This document shows, piece by piece, positions 42,176 to 50,197 of a DNA stretch of 64,000 nt. Origin of the DNA: Bacillota bacterium (GTDB lineage: Bacteria > Bacillota > Bacilli > Paenibacillales > Paenibacillaceae); NCBI GenBank assembly GCA_023391635.1, contig JAEWAQ010000076.1:158601-222600 (forward strand), read 5' to 3'. A program made the position numbers and the translations under genes. Each line of letters opens with the position of its first letter. Within the stretch, counting starts at the first letter, position 1. The notes beneath the pieces are model-generated. The model had not been told where the DNA came from, searched no databases, and worked only from the letters and a program-made list of their open reading frames with translations.

Positions 42176-42183
42176 GCTTTTTT

Positions 42184-42283
42184 TGATGCTGTCTGCACCA
42201 AAGTTTGGTTAATCACCCGCTAATTCCGTCGTATGATGCTGTCCGCACCAAAGTTGACTGGCCCTCAGATTTTTTGCCAATGG
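42184..42283. repeat. 50-bp tandem duplication
   Basis: A 22-bp block with core GCACCAAAGTT starts at 42184 and again at 42234, exactly 50 bp apart, differing at one base; the rest of the unit has diverged. The first copy holds the palindrome ACCAAA-G-TTTGGT. No gene lies in 42073-42427 apart from the terminator at 42150 and this repeat. Confidence 0.75.
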
Positions 42284-42427
42284 TGTCCGAATGAATGAAT
42301 ATGCCAATATCCCTTTCGCTCAGGAGGTACTCAACCGGGACAAAGTGCTGGAGAGATGGTACAATTGGAAGAAATATGTCGGTGATGAATTTTGTCATTG
42401 TTTCGAAAAATGAGGAGGGGTGCGGAA

Positions 42428-43051
42428 ATGCCCATTGAAGAGGAATATCGGCGCATCGTCGCCCGGTTGGAAAACCGCCCTGAATTGCCGGCATTAAGGC
42501 CGGAACATGTCTGGCATCCGGGGCTCGATGACGAGATTGCAAAGCTGCCGCTGGCAGAACTGGCCGGCGACCGGCCGGACGGCGTTGCGAACGCCCAATC
42601 GCTGATTGCGGCTCTGCATCTGTGGAACGACAGCCTGGATGCGGCGCACATGCTCGTACAGGATTTGACCGCATCGACCGGGTCCGCCTTGCACGGGATC
42701 ATGCACAGACTTGAAGGTGATTATGACAACGCGAAGTATTGGTTTCGCCGCGCTGGCGACCATCCGGCATGGCATGGCTTGCAATCGCGGGCGGCCCGTT
42801 GGCTGAAGGAGGAGAAGTCCGGAGGTCGGCTGCCCGGCGGCGCGATCGGAGATGCGCTGAACGCCATTGCCACACAAGGGATGTGGAATCCTTATTTGTT
42901 CACAGACGCGGTGGCGATGGCGGCAGGTGGAAGCGGGGGCGGTGCGGCGAGCGGGTCGGGATCGGCGCAAGCGGGACGGGGAGCGTTGGAACGTCTACAA
43001 GGGCTGGAACTGTCATCGTTCATTCGCTATTTGGAGACACGGCTGGAGTAG
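42428..43051 (+). CDS. Uncharacterised protein with LHGIMHRLEGDYDNAKYWFR motif
   Basis: The 207-residue product follows AGGAGGGG by about 9 nt. Central helices (SLIAALHLWNDSLDAAHMLV) lead to the block TGSALHGIMHRLEGDYDNAK and YWFRRAGDHP, which I recall from a widespread bacterial family without a known role; the tandem helices suggest a TPR-like fold. A Gly/Ala/Ser-rich stretch (about 160-180) precedes a final helix. No signal peptide or cofactor motif is seen. A strong hairpin lies 100 bp downstream. Confidence 0.65.
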   Translation: MPIEEEYRRIVARLENRPELPALRPEHVWHPGLDDEIAKLPLAELAGDRPDGVANAQSLIAALHLWNDSLDAAHMLVQDLTASTGSALHGIMHRLEGDYDNAKYWFRRAGDHPAWHGLQSRAARWLKEEKSGGRLPGGAIGDALNAIATQGMWNPYLFTDAVAMAAGGSGGGAASGSGSAQAGRGALERLQGLELSSFIRYLETRLE

Positions 43052-43149
43052 GCGGTCGGTCAATCACATCTTATCGGTTCGGGATAGGTGGCCTAAAGAC
43101 GCTTATCATGCTTGCGATTGCCCCTTAACGAAGAACGAGCCCATACATG

Positions 43150-43203
43150 ACGACAGGCTGCCGCCCCGGTCCGGATAGGACTACTTGGGCGACAGCCTGT
43201 CGT
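43150..43203. terminator. Long hairpin between convergent genes
   Basis: ACGACAGGCTG pairs with CAGCCTGTCGT and, after one mismatch, CGCCC with GGGCG: 16 pairs around a 20-nt loop. It lies between convergent transcripts and could serve both. Confidence 0.7.
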
Positions 43204-43274
43204 TCATTCGGATTTGGATCACGGTACAGGTAAAGAATTTGCGGCTTGGTTTCCAGAGGCTTTCGACTCGCTCT

Positions 43275-46184
43275 TTATCCCTGCAGTAGTTCCCCTGTGG
43301 CTTCTTCCGTTTCCGCCTCAGCTGCGCGCGGGCGGCGGTTGAACGGCCACCAGTTGGCTTCCCCGAACAGGAAGGAGAACGACGGCACGACCAGCGCCAT
43401 GAAAATCACGGCATACAGCAGCAAGCCGATCAGCGTGCCGACCCCGATCTGCACGAGCGTCAATACGCCAGAGAGCCCCAGCGCACCGAACGTGCCGCCC
43501 ATGATGACAGCCGCGGATACGATGACGGTGCCCGTCGTGGTCATCGCTTTGGTCATGGCCGCCTTGACGCCTCCGATGCGGTACTCCTCTTTGAACCTTG
43601 CCATCAGGAAGATACTGTAATCGACCCCAAGCGCGACGATAATCAAGAAGATGAAGAACGACACGGACCACGATAAGCCTGGATAGCCGAGCACATTCAC
43701 GAACAAGAATTCCAAAATCCCCATCGTCACAAAGTAATTGAAGCCGAGCGATGCCAGCACGTACAACGGCGCCAGAATGGAGCGCAGCAGCAGGATGAGG
43801 ACGAGCGCGATCCCGGCCAGCACAAGTGCGCCGGTACGCAGGAAATCGTCGAGCGAGATGTCCCGCAATTCGTTATAACGGGCCGAGGTGCCGCTTGCAT
43901 ACACCTTCGCATCCGGGACGACGGAGACCGAAAGGCTTTGTCGCAGCGCTTCCGTTACTCGGCTGACGGTGTCCATCGCTTGCTCCGAATAGGGATTGTC
44001 CGCGAGAATGACGTCGAACCGGGTGACCTTCCCGTCGTCGGACACATAGTAATCCAACGCTTGCTTGAAGCTGTCCGTCGCCAATGCCTCTTCCGGAAGC
44101 ACCCATCCGCCGATTTGCGATTTGCCGTCCGCTGCAATATTTTCCTGCGCTTGTTGCACTTGACCGAGTCCGTCCGCCACCTGATGCAATCCGTCCGTTC
44201 CTTGCTTCAACCCATCCGTCAGCTTGCCCATGCCTGCCTGGAACGAAGCGACGCCTTGTGCGGCTTGCCGCTGTCCGTCCGCCAACTGGCTCAGGCCATC
44301 GCCCAATTGGCCGAGCGCCGGAATGATGCCGATCAGTCCTTGGCTTAGCGGGGCAGCCCCGGCAGCGATCGTGCCCAGACTTTGTACCAGCGCCTGTTGT
44401 TTGGCGGCGATCGCCAGCAGATTCGGGTCCTTCGCGAGTTCCGGGTGGTCTGCGATCAGCTTGTCGATGTCGCTGCCCATGGATGCAGCGGCAGAGCTTA
44501 CGCCTTGCAATCCCTCCGCAAGCCGGGAGGCGCCGTCCGCGCTTTGCTGCAGCCCCTGCTGAAGCTTGCCGGCGCCTTGCCGCGCATCCTCCGTTCGCGC
44601 AGCGATCTCCTGCAAGCCGCCTTCCAGCTGCCTCAGCTGCTCCTGGCTGCCGGACAACTGCCGATTCGCGTCCTCCAGTCCCGCGCCTACGCTGGTGACG
44701 CCGTCCTTCAGCTTGCCGATCGCTTCATTCGTCTTGCCCAATTGGTCCGGCACGGTTAGCTCGGTCAACTGCTTGCCCAGCGGGCGCACGGCGCTGCGCA
44801 CTTCCTTCACGCCGGGAACGCGCATCACGTCGCTGCTTGCGACCTCCAGCGCGGCCAGCGCCGATGGTGTCCGCATGGAAGCTCCGGCTTCGATCGCGAT
44901 CGATACGGGGAACACTTCCCCCGATCCGAATGCCTGCTCTACTTGCCTGAAGCCGGTGACAGATCCAAGCGATGGGTCGATCTCTGCGAGATCGTCGAAG
45001 GTGCGCTGGCCTTTGAACAGCATCGTTAACGGCGCCAGCACAATCGCTACCGCAACAATGACGAGCACGGAACGCTTGGATGCGAGCTTCGCGGCGGATC
45101 CCCACCACCTGGATTCGCCGTGACCTTGCCCTGCGCTGATCTTCATCGGCCAATAGACGCCGCGGCCGAGCAGAAGGAGCAGAGCGGGGACGAGTGTCAT
45201 GCCGCAGGCGAGCGTTACGACGACGCCGATCGCGACGCCCGCTGCCGATTGATACAGGCCGAAGCGGGCAAAGCCGATCAGGAAGAACGCCGCGAAGACG
45301 GTGCTCGCGGAGAAGACGATCGTCTTGCCTACGCCCCTGAGCGTTCGGGATAACGCGGCAAGGCGGTCGCCGTCCTTGGCGAGTTCTTCACGGAAACGCT
45401 GGATCATCAAGATGCAGTAATCGGTCCCCGCGCCGAACAGCACTGCGATCAGGAACGATTCTGTGAAGTTGGATACCGGCAGCCCCCAATCCGTGGCGGC
45501 GGCGATCAAGCCGCGGGAAATGACGAGGCTGATACCGATCGTGACGAGCGGGATGAGCGGGGCGACCGGCGAGCGGAATACGAACAGCAGGATGACGAGC
45601 ACGAGGCCGACCGTTAAAATTTCCGTCTTTTTCAGCCCATCTTGCGAAGATTGCTGGAACTGCTGGGTAATCGGGGCCGAACCGGTGAGCGCCGCCTCCG
45701 TTCCCTCCGGCGCTTGGTCGAGGTAAGTTTGGATTTCGTTGATCGCAGCAAGGGTGGCGTCATCGAGGTCCGAAAAGGGCAGATTGACGATCGCCAACAT
45801 AGTCGTTCCGTCCTGGCTTCGAAATTGGTCTTTCAGCTCCGGCTGCGTCTGTTCGGTCAAGATGCTCGAAATGCCGATCTGCGCCTTGTTCTGCTCCAAC
45901 TCGCCCAGCATGCCGTTCATCCAATCGATGTCCGATGCCTGCAAGCCGCCGTCGCGGTTAAGCACGATGACGCCGCTGGATGCAGCCCGGGACTCCGGAT
46001 TGATCCGATTCAGCAGTCGGGTTGCCTGCAGCGATTGCGAATCGGCAGGGAGGAAATTTTGTTCCGTCCGCTTGACGATTTCCTGCAAATCGGGCATGAC
46101 GAGCACCGAGGCGGCCGCGATCGCGATCCACGCGGCGAGGAATGCCCAGCGAAGCTTGGCTGTCCATTTGATCCATTTTTCCAT
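43275..46184 (-). CDS. MMPL/RND-family membrane transporter (YdfJ/YdgH-like)
   Basis: The 969-residue protein has two MMPL halves, each with one leading helix, a large outside domain and five or six helices. The first outside domain carries HPELA and long helical heptad regions rich in Gln and Leu (about 470-700 of the chain), as in YhgE/MMPL proteins of Firmicutes. FGAGTDYCILMIQRFREEL and ALGVDYSIFLMARFKEEY are the paired cytoplasmic-edge motifs with the proton-relay Asp-Tyr. It probably exports lipids or drugs. AAAGGAG lies 10 nt before the start. A divergent TetR gene and a palindromic operator suggest repression. Confidence 0.88.
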   Translation of the reverse strand: MEKWIKWTAKLRWAFLAAWIAIAAASVLVMPDLQEIVKRTEQNFLPADSQSLQATRLLNRINPESRAASSGVIVLNRDGGLQASDIDWMNGMLGELEQNKAQIGISSILTEQTQPELKDQFRSQDGTTMLAIVNLPFSDLDDATLAAINEIQTYLDQAPEGTEAALTGSAPITQQFQQSSQDGLKKTEILTVGLVLVILLFVFRSPVAPLIPLVTIGISLVISRGLIAAATDWGLPVSNFTESFLIAVLFGAGTDYCILMIQRFREELAKDGDRLAALSRTLRGVGKTIVFSASTVFAAFFLIGFARFGLYQSAAGVAIGVVVTLACGMTLVPALLLLLGRGVYWPMKISAGQGHGESRWWGSAAKLASKRSVLVIVAVAIVLAPLTMLFKGQRTFDDLAEIDPSLGSVTGFRQVEQAFGSGEVFPVSIAIEAGASMRTPSALAALEVASSDVMRVPGVKEVRSAVRPLGKQLTELTVPDQLGKTNEAIGKLKDGVTSVGAGLEDANRQLSGSQEQLRQLEGGLQEIAARTEDARQGAGKLQQGLQQSADGASRLAEGLQGVSSAAASMGSDIDKLIADHPELAKDPNLLAIAAKQQALVQSLGTIAAGAAPLSQGLIGIIPALGQLGDGLSQLADGQRQAAQGVASFQAGMGKLTDGLKQGTDGLHQVADGLGQVQQAQENIAADGKSQIGGWVLPEEALATDSFKQALDYYVSDDGKVTRFDVILADNPYSEQAMDTVSRVTEALRQSLSVSVVPDAKVYASGTSARYNELRDISLDDFLRTGALVLAGIALVLILLLRSILAPLYVLASLGFNYFVTMGILEFLFVNVLGYPGLSWSVSFFIFLIIVALGVDYSIFLMARFKEEYRIGGVKAAMTKAMTTTGTVIVSAAVIMGGTFGALGLSGVLTLVQIGVGTLIGLLLYAVIFMALVVPSFSFLFGEANWWPFNRRPRAAEAETEEATGELLQG

Positions 46185-46225
46185 TCGGGAATAGCTCCTT
46201 TCGATTCGTTGCAGCGTTCGGTGGC

Positions 46226-46241
46226 GGTGACGGATATCACC
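46226..46241. promoter_or_regulatory. Candidate TetR-family operator
   Basis: GGTGACGGATATCACC is a GGTGA-6-TCACC palindrome placed 12 bp after the -10 element of the MMPL promoter, where a bound repressor would block transcription. It is assigned to the divergent TetR gene by position only. Confidence 0.5.
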
Positions 46242-46253
46242 CTCTGTATGAAT

Positions 46254-46282
46254 GTTATACGCGAATAGAAAGTAAAAATCAA
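46254..46282 (-). promoter_or_regulatory. Promoter of the MMPL transporter gene
   Basis: On the minus strand: TTGATT (46282-46277), 17-bp spacer, TATAAC (46259-46254). Confidence 0.75.
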
Positions 46283-46413
46283 TAAAAATTTGTACCGATG
46301 GTCATGTTTGAATTTCATCAAGAATCATCGTGCTATATCAACGTTTTCTCATGGGAAGTGCGAGGAGATATTGATCAAAAAATAATGAATTTTGGACAGG
46401 TGGTCAGTATCTG

Positions 46414-46441
46414 TTGCGGGGGCTTATCGCTATGCTACAAT
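46414..46441 (+). promoter_or_regulatory. Candidate promoter of the TetR gene
   Basis: TTGCGG (46414-46419), 16-bp spacer, TACAAT (46436-46441), only 20 bp before the start codon. Confidence 0.5.
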
Positions 46442-46460
46442 AGGGGGAGGAGGGCGACCT

Positions 46461-47039
46461 ATGAAACGGGAATTGAAGAAAGCGCAGACACGGCAAAAGA
46501 TCGCCGAAGCGGCCGTTGAGTTATTCGAACTGCATGGGTACGAAACGACGACTGTGCAGCAGATTGCCGAACGCGCGGCAGTGGCGAAGGGGACCTTCTT
46601 CAACTATTTCACTTCCAAAGAAGAATTGATGATGGAACTGCAAGGCATGGTCATCATGAAAGAAATCGAGACCGTCGTCGGCAAGCCCGGCCCGGTCGTG
46701 CCGCGCCTACAAGCCGTCCTATTCGAATATGCAAGGAATTACCCGATGAGCCGTTCGGTGACCCGGGCCGTGCTGCAGGGCATATATGGCAGCGACAATA
46801 TGCGGAATCTGCACTGCTTGCGAAGCGATGAGCTGCAGAACAGTCTCGTGCCGGTCGTGGAGCACGCACAGCTCAAAGGCGAAGTGCGCGCCGACTTGTC
46901 GGCTGGCGCGATTTCGCAATTGGCCGTTCAGACGTATTTCGGCGTTCTGATGAGTTGGGCGCTGGAGCAGGGGGAGCAGGAGTTGCCTGACCAGATGGCG
47001 CTCTCATTCGAGATTTTCGTGCAAGGGATTTCCCCGTAA
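46461..47039 (+). CDS. TetR-family transcriptional regulator
   Basis: The 192-residue protein begins with the TetR helix-turn-helix (RQKIAEAAVELFELHGYETT, then AERAAVAKGTFFNYFTSKEE) and ends in a helical ligand domain. The FNYF variant of the recognition helix is common. AGGAGGG precedes the ATG at 46461; the frame is open further up but without a start site. It is divergent from the MMPL transporter and is its likely repressor; the ligand is unknown. Confidence 0.9.
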   Translation: MKRELKKAQTRQKIAEAAVELFELHGYETTTVQQIAERAAVAKGTFFNYFTSKEELMMELQGMVIMKEIETVVGKPGPVVPRLQAVLFEYARNYPMSRSVTRAVLQGIYGSDNMRNLHCLRSDELQNSLVPVVEHAQLKGEVRADLSAGAISQLAVQTYFGVLMSWALEQGEQELPDQMALSFEIFVQGISP

Positions 47040-47130
47040 GGTCATAAGCCGGAAAATGACGGCAGCGCGGCGGCCCGGCCCGATACATGGGAGCGCAGGT
47101 TAATCGGCGAAAGCGGGGGGGCGTTACATC

Positions 47131-49074
47131 GTGAAAATCAGTTGGCTGGGCGATGCCGCGCTGCGATTCGAGTGGCCGGCATCGAGCGAAGACGGAGATG
47201 GGCGCGGTGCGGCGTCGATTGCCGCAAGAGCGGAACGAGTTCGTGCGTTGGATCTGGCGTGCGTGCGGGAATGTGTGCCTGCGTTGCGCTCTGTCACCGT
47301 ACATTTGGACTTAGGTGCGTTGCTGGAGTGCGGCCAAGCGGGTGGCGCGGCGTTCGGAGAAGCGAATTCCCTATGGATGGAACGAATTTTACGGGCGTTC
47401 ATTGACGATGAAGCTGCGCAGCGATCGGCTGCCGACGGTTTCGGTTCCGCTGAGGAACAACTTGCCGATGACGACGGAGAAGCGGACGCAGGCGTGATCC
47501 GGCTGCCCGTCATCTACGGCGGTGAGGACGGGCCGGACCTCGCCGAATGCGCCGAGCGAAGCGGGATGGCGCCGGAAGCGTATGTGCAGGCCCATGCTTC
47601 GGTGCGGTATGAAGTGGCGATGATCGGGTTTACGCCGGGATTTCCGTATATGACGGGGCTGCCGGAGGCGCTGGCCCAGCCGAGGCACGCATCGCCGCGG
47701 CTTCAAGTGCCGCCTGGCGCGGTCGGGGTTGCAGGCGTTCAGACGGGTATCTACCCGGTGCTGTCGCCGGGCGGTTGGCAATGGATCGGTCGAACGCCTG
47801 TGCCGTTATTTCGTCCGGAGGCGGACGAACCGTTCTTGCTGAAGCCGGGGGATCGCGTCGCGTTCGTGCCGGTGGTGGCGGGTACGGATTCGACCGTGCA
47901 GGCGATCATGGCGGATTCATCGTCGGAGAATCGGGTTCACACGCCTGTTCGCGTGTCTGCGTCGAAGCGGGAGGACGGCGGCTTGGACGCGCTCGAAGTG
48001 CGCAAACCCGGAGTGTCCGAGGCAGAGCAAGAGAACAGTGGCTCGGATACGCTTGAAGTACGCAAGCCCGGCATGCTGACGACTGTGCAAGACAGGGGCA
48101 GACACGGTTGGCAATCGTTCGGCGTATCGGTCGGCGGCGCGATGGATGCGGAATCGTTGCGCGTGGCCAATGTGCTGGTCGGCAACCCGGAGGGCGCGGC
48201 AGCGCTGGAAATGACGGCGATCGGAGCCGAATTTCGCGTCATGCGCGACATTTTGGCTGCCGCATGCGGCGCCGACCTGGACGCGCGCGTCGACGGCGAA
48301 GCGATGCCGCTGCATCGCCCCGTCTGGCTGCGCGCCGGCGCCATTGTATCGTTCGGCAAAGCGAAGCGTGGCTGCCGCGTTTATATGGCCATGGCGGGCG
48401 GTGTAGCCACGCCGAAGCTGCTCGGCAGCCGCAGCGCGGACTTGCGGTTCGGCGTGCAAGGCCCGGCAGGTCGGGCGCTCGCTGCCGGCGACCGGGTGCC
48501 GGTCGGTGCGCCGACGCCGCTGGGACAGCGGATCGCCGCAAGCTTGCAGGCGGAAGCCGGCCGTTCGGGCCGGGCTTGGGCATCTGCGCGGTGGGCGGCG
48601 GAAACGACCGCATGGCCTCCCGGTTCTTCCCGACTTCCCGTCGAAATCCGGGTGCTGCCGGGCGCCCAGTGGGAGGAGTTCACGGGGGAGGCGCATCGGC
48701 ATCTCTTGCGTGAACGGTATCGGGTTACGGCGGATTCGGATCGCATGGGGCTGCGGCTGTCGGGACCGCTTCTGACGAGAAACGAGAATCGCGAATCGGC
48801 ATCGCATGGCGTCGTGCCCGGAACGATCCAGGTGCCGACAGGCGGGCTGCCGATCGTCCTGATGGCGGGTTGCCAGCCGACGGGCGGCTATCCGATCATC
48901 GCCCACGTCGCCGGAGCGGATCTGCCGCTGCTGGCGCAATGCTTGCCTGGCACGGAGCTGGCTTTCCGGTTGATCGAGCGGGAAGAGGCATGGCAAGCCT
49001 GGATGGACGGCGAACGGAATTATCGCCTGCTGCGTGCAGGTATCCAACTTGCGGCAAGGGGGCATTCGTCTTGA
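47131..49074 (+). CDS. pxpBC: 5-Oxoprolinase subunits B and C fused (PxpB-PxpC; KipI-KipA-like)
   Basis: The 647-residue protein joins two subunits normally separate in Bacillus. Residues 1-255 are the PxpB/AHS1 domain (VAMIGFTPGFPYMTGLPE, PGAVGVAGVQTGIYP, GWQWIGRTP). Residues about 310-640 are the PxpC/AHS2 domain (RKPGMLTTVQDRGRHGWQSF, MTAIGAEFRV, then QVPTGGLPIVLMAGCQPTGG). The linker holds a 20-residue tandem repeat (276-295 and 296-315), both copies ending LEVRKPG. With PxpA it forms the ATP-dependent enzyme that opens 5-oxoproline to glutamate. GTG start behind a G-rich site; the stop overlaps pxpA (TTGA). Confidence 0.92.
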   Translation: MKISWLGDAALRFEWPASSEDGDGRGAASIAARAERVRALDLACVRECVPALRSVTVHLDLGALLECGQAGGAAFGEANSLWMERILRAFIDDEAAQRSAADGFGSAEEQLADDDGEADAGVIRLPVIYGGEDGPDLAECAERSGMAPEAYVQAHASVRYEVAMIGFTPGFPYMTGLPEALAQPRHASPRLQVPPGAVGVAGVQTGIYPVLSPGGWQWIGRTPVPLFRPEADEPFLLKPGDRVAFVPVVAGTDSTVQAIMADSSSENRVHTPVRVSASKREDGGLDALEVRKPGVSEAEQENSGSDTLEVRKPGMLTTVQDRGRHGWQSFGVSVGGAMDAESLRVANVLVGNPEGAAALEMTAIGAEFRVMRDILAAACGADLDARVDGEAMPLHRPVWLRAGAIVSFGKAKRGCRVYMAMAGGVATPKLLGSRSADLRFGVQGPAGRALAAGDRVPVGAPTPLGQRIAASLQAEAGRSGRAWASARWAAETTAWPPGSSRLPVEIRVLPGAQWEEFTGEAHRHLLRERYRVTADSDRMGLRLSGPLLTRNENRESASHGVVPGTIQVPTGGLPIVLMAGCQPTGGYPIIAHVAGADLPLLAQCLPGTELAFRLIEREEAWQAWMDGERNYRLLRAGIQLAARGHSS

Positions 49075-49841
49075 CTAAGGATGTTGCGGTCATCGATTTG
49101 AACGCGGACATGGGAGAAGGGTTCGGTCCTTATGCGTTCGGGAATGACGAAGCGCTGCTGCGCATCGTCTCCTCGGCGAATATCGCCTGCGGCTATCATG
49201 CCGGCGACCCGCATACGATGCGCAGGACGGTCGAACTATGCCTCGCGCATGGCGTCTCCGTCGGCGCGCATCCCGGGCTGCCGGACCGCATGGGCTTCGG
49301 ACGCCGGGAGATGCGCGTGTCTCCGCTTGAGGCGGCGGATTGGCTGCTCTATCAGATCGGCGCCCTGCAGGCGATCGCGGCCTCGGCAGGCGCGTTCGTG
49401 CACCATGTGAAGCTGCATGGCGCCTTATATCATATGGCGGCGCAGGATGGCGAGCTGGCGGAAGCCGCCGTTCGTGCGGTGCAGGCGGCGGACAGCCGCT
49501 TGCTGTTGTATGGCCCGCCGAACAGTCAGCTGGCCCGGCAATCCGAAGCTCGCGGCTTGACGTTCATCGCCGAAGGCTTCGCCGATCGGGCCTACTTGCC
49601 TGATGGCCGCTTGGCGCCAAGAAGCGAGCCCGGGGCCGTGCTGGAAAAGCCCGAGCAAGTTATTGCGCAGGCGCTTTCGCTGATCCGAACAGGCAGCGTG
49701 CGCTGCCGGGACGGAGGTCAAGCGGAGCTTGCCGTTGGAACGATCTGCCTGCATGGCGATGCGCCGCTTGCCGCCGAGCACGCGAGACGATTGCACGCGG
49801 GCTTGCGCGAAGCAGGGGTCGCCATCCGTGCGCCGAACTAG
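49071..49841 (+). CDS. pxpA: 5-Oxoprolinase subunit A (LamB/YcsF family)
   Basis: The 256-residue protein has the YcsF pattern: IDLNADMGEGFGPYAFGNDE, SSANIACGYHAGDPHTM, GAHPGLPDRMGFGRREM, VKLHGALYH and ICLHGD near the end, with the Asp and His residues expected for metal or substrate binding. Translation starts at TTG, 8 nt after AAGGGGG, within the last codons of pxpBC, so the complex is made in step. It completes the PxpABC system for 5-oxoproline clearance. Confidence 0.92.
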   Translation: MTKDVAVIDLNADMGEGFGPYAFGNDEALLRIVSSANIACGYHAGDPHTMRRTVELCLAHGVSVGAHPGLPDRMGFGRREMRVSPLEAADWLLYQIGALQAIAASAGAFVHHVKLHGALYHMAAQDGELAEAAVRAVQAADSRLLLYGPPNSQLARQSEARGLTFIAEGFADRAYLPDGRLAPRSEPGAVLEKPEQVIAQALSLIRTGSVRCRDGGQAELAVGTICLHGDAPLAAEHARRLHAGLREAGVAIRAPN

Positions 49842-49924
49842 TGGCGGGAAGCCGCGTGCTGCGATGGTGCGTTGCCGGACGGGAGACTGCAAGCGAAAAA
49901 GCCGGCAGCCGGAGAATGCGGAGT

Positions 49925-50043
49925 GTTCACAACTCCCGTCTCAACCGCACCAAGCGCAGAATAACGAACCCAAAGTTCACAACTCCCGTCTCAACCGCAC
50001 CAAGCACGAGAGTTATGAACCCAAAGTTCACAACTCCCCAAGG
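49925..50043. repeat. 50/51-bp tandem repeat, 2.4 copies
   Basis: Units start at 49925, 49975 and 50026 (the last partial). The first 30 bases of units 1 and 2 are identical (GTTCACAACTCCCGTCTCAA, then CCGCACCAAG). Across the junction GAGTTATGAAC-CCAAA-GTTCACAACTC makes an 11-bp stem with one G-T pair. The rest of 49842-50197 has no gene; a weak promoter (TTGTCG at 50106, TACGAT at 50128) lies before the GGDEF gene. Confidence 0.88.
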
Positions 50044-50197
50044 ACCTTCTCCTTAGGTGCGAGATACTGATTTACGAAGCGATTGCCATCTGCCAGGCAG
50101 GAATTTTGTCGACGAATGTGGAAGATTTACGATAAAGTAAAGAATTGCCGCACGAAACCTTGTCGATACGTTGTCGAAGTTCTGTCTGGAGGCCCTC

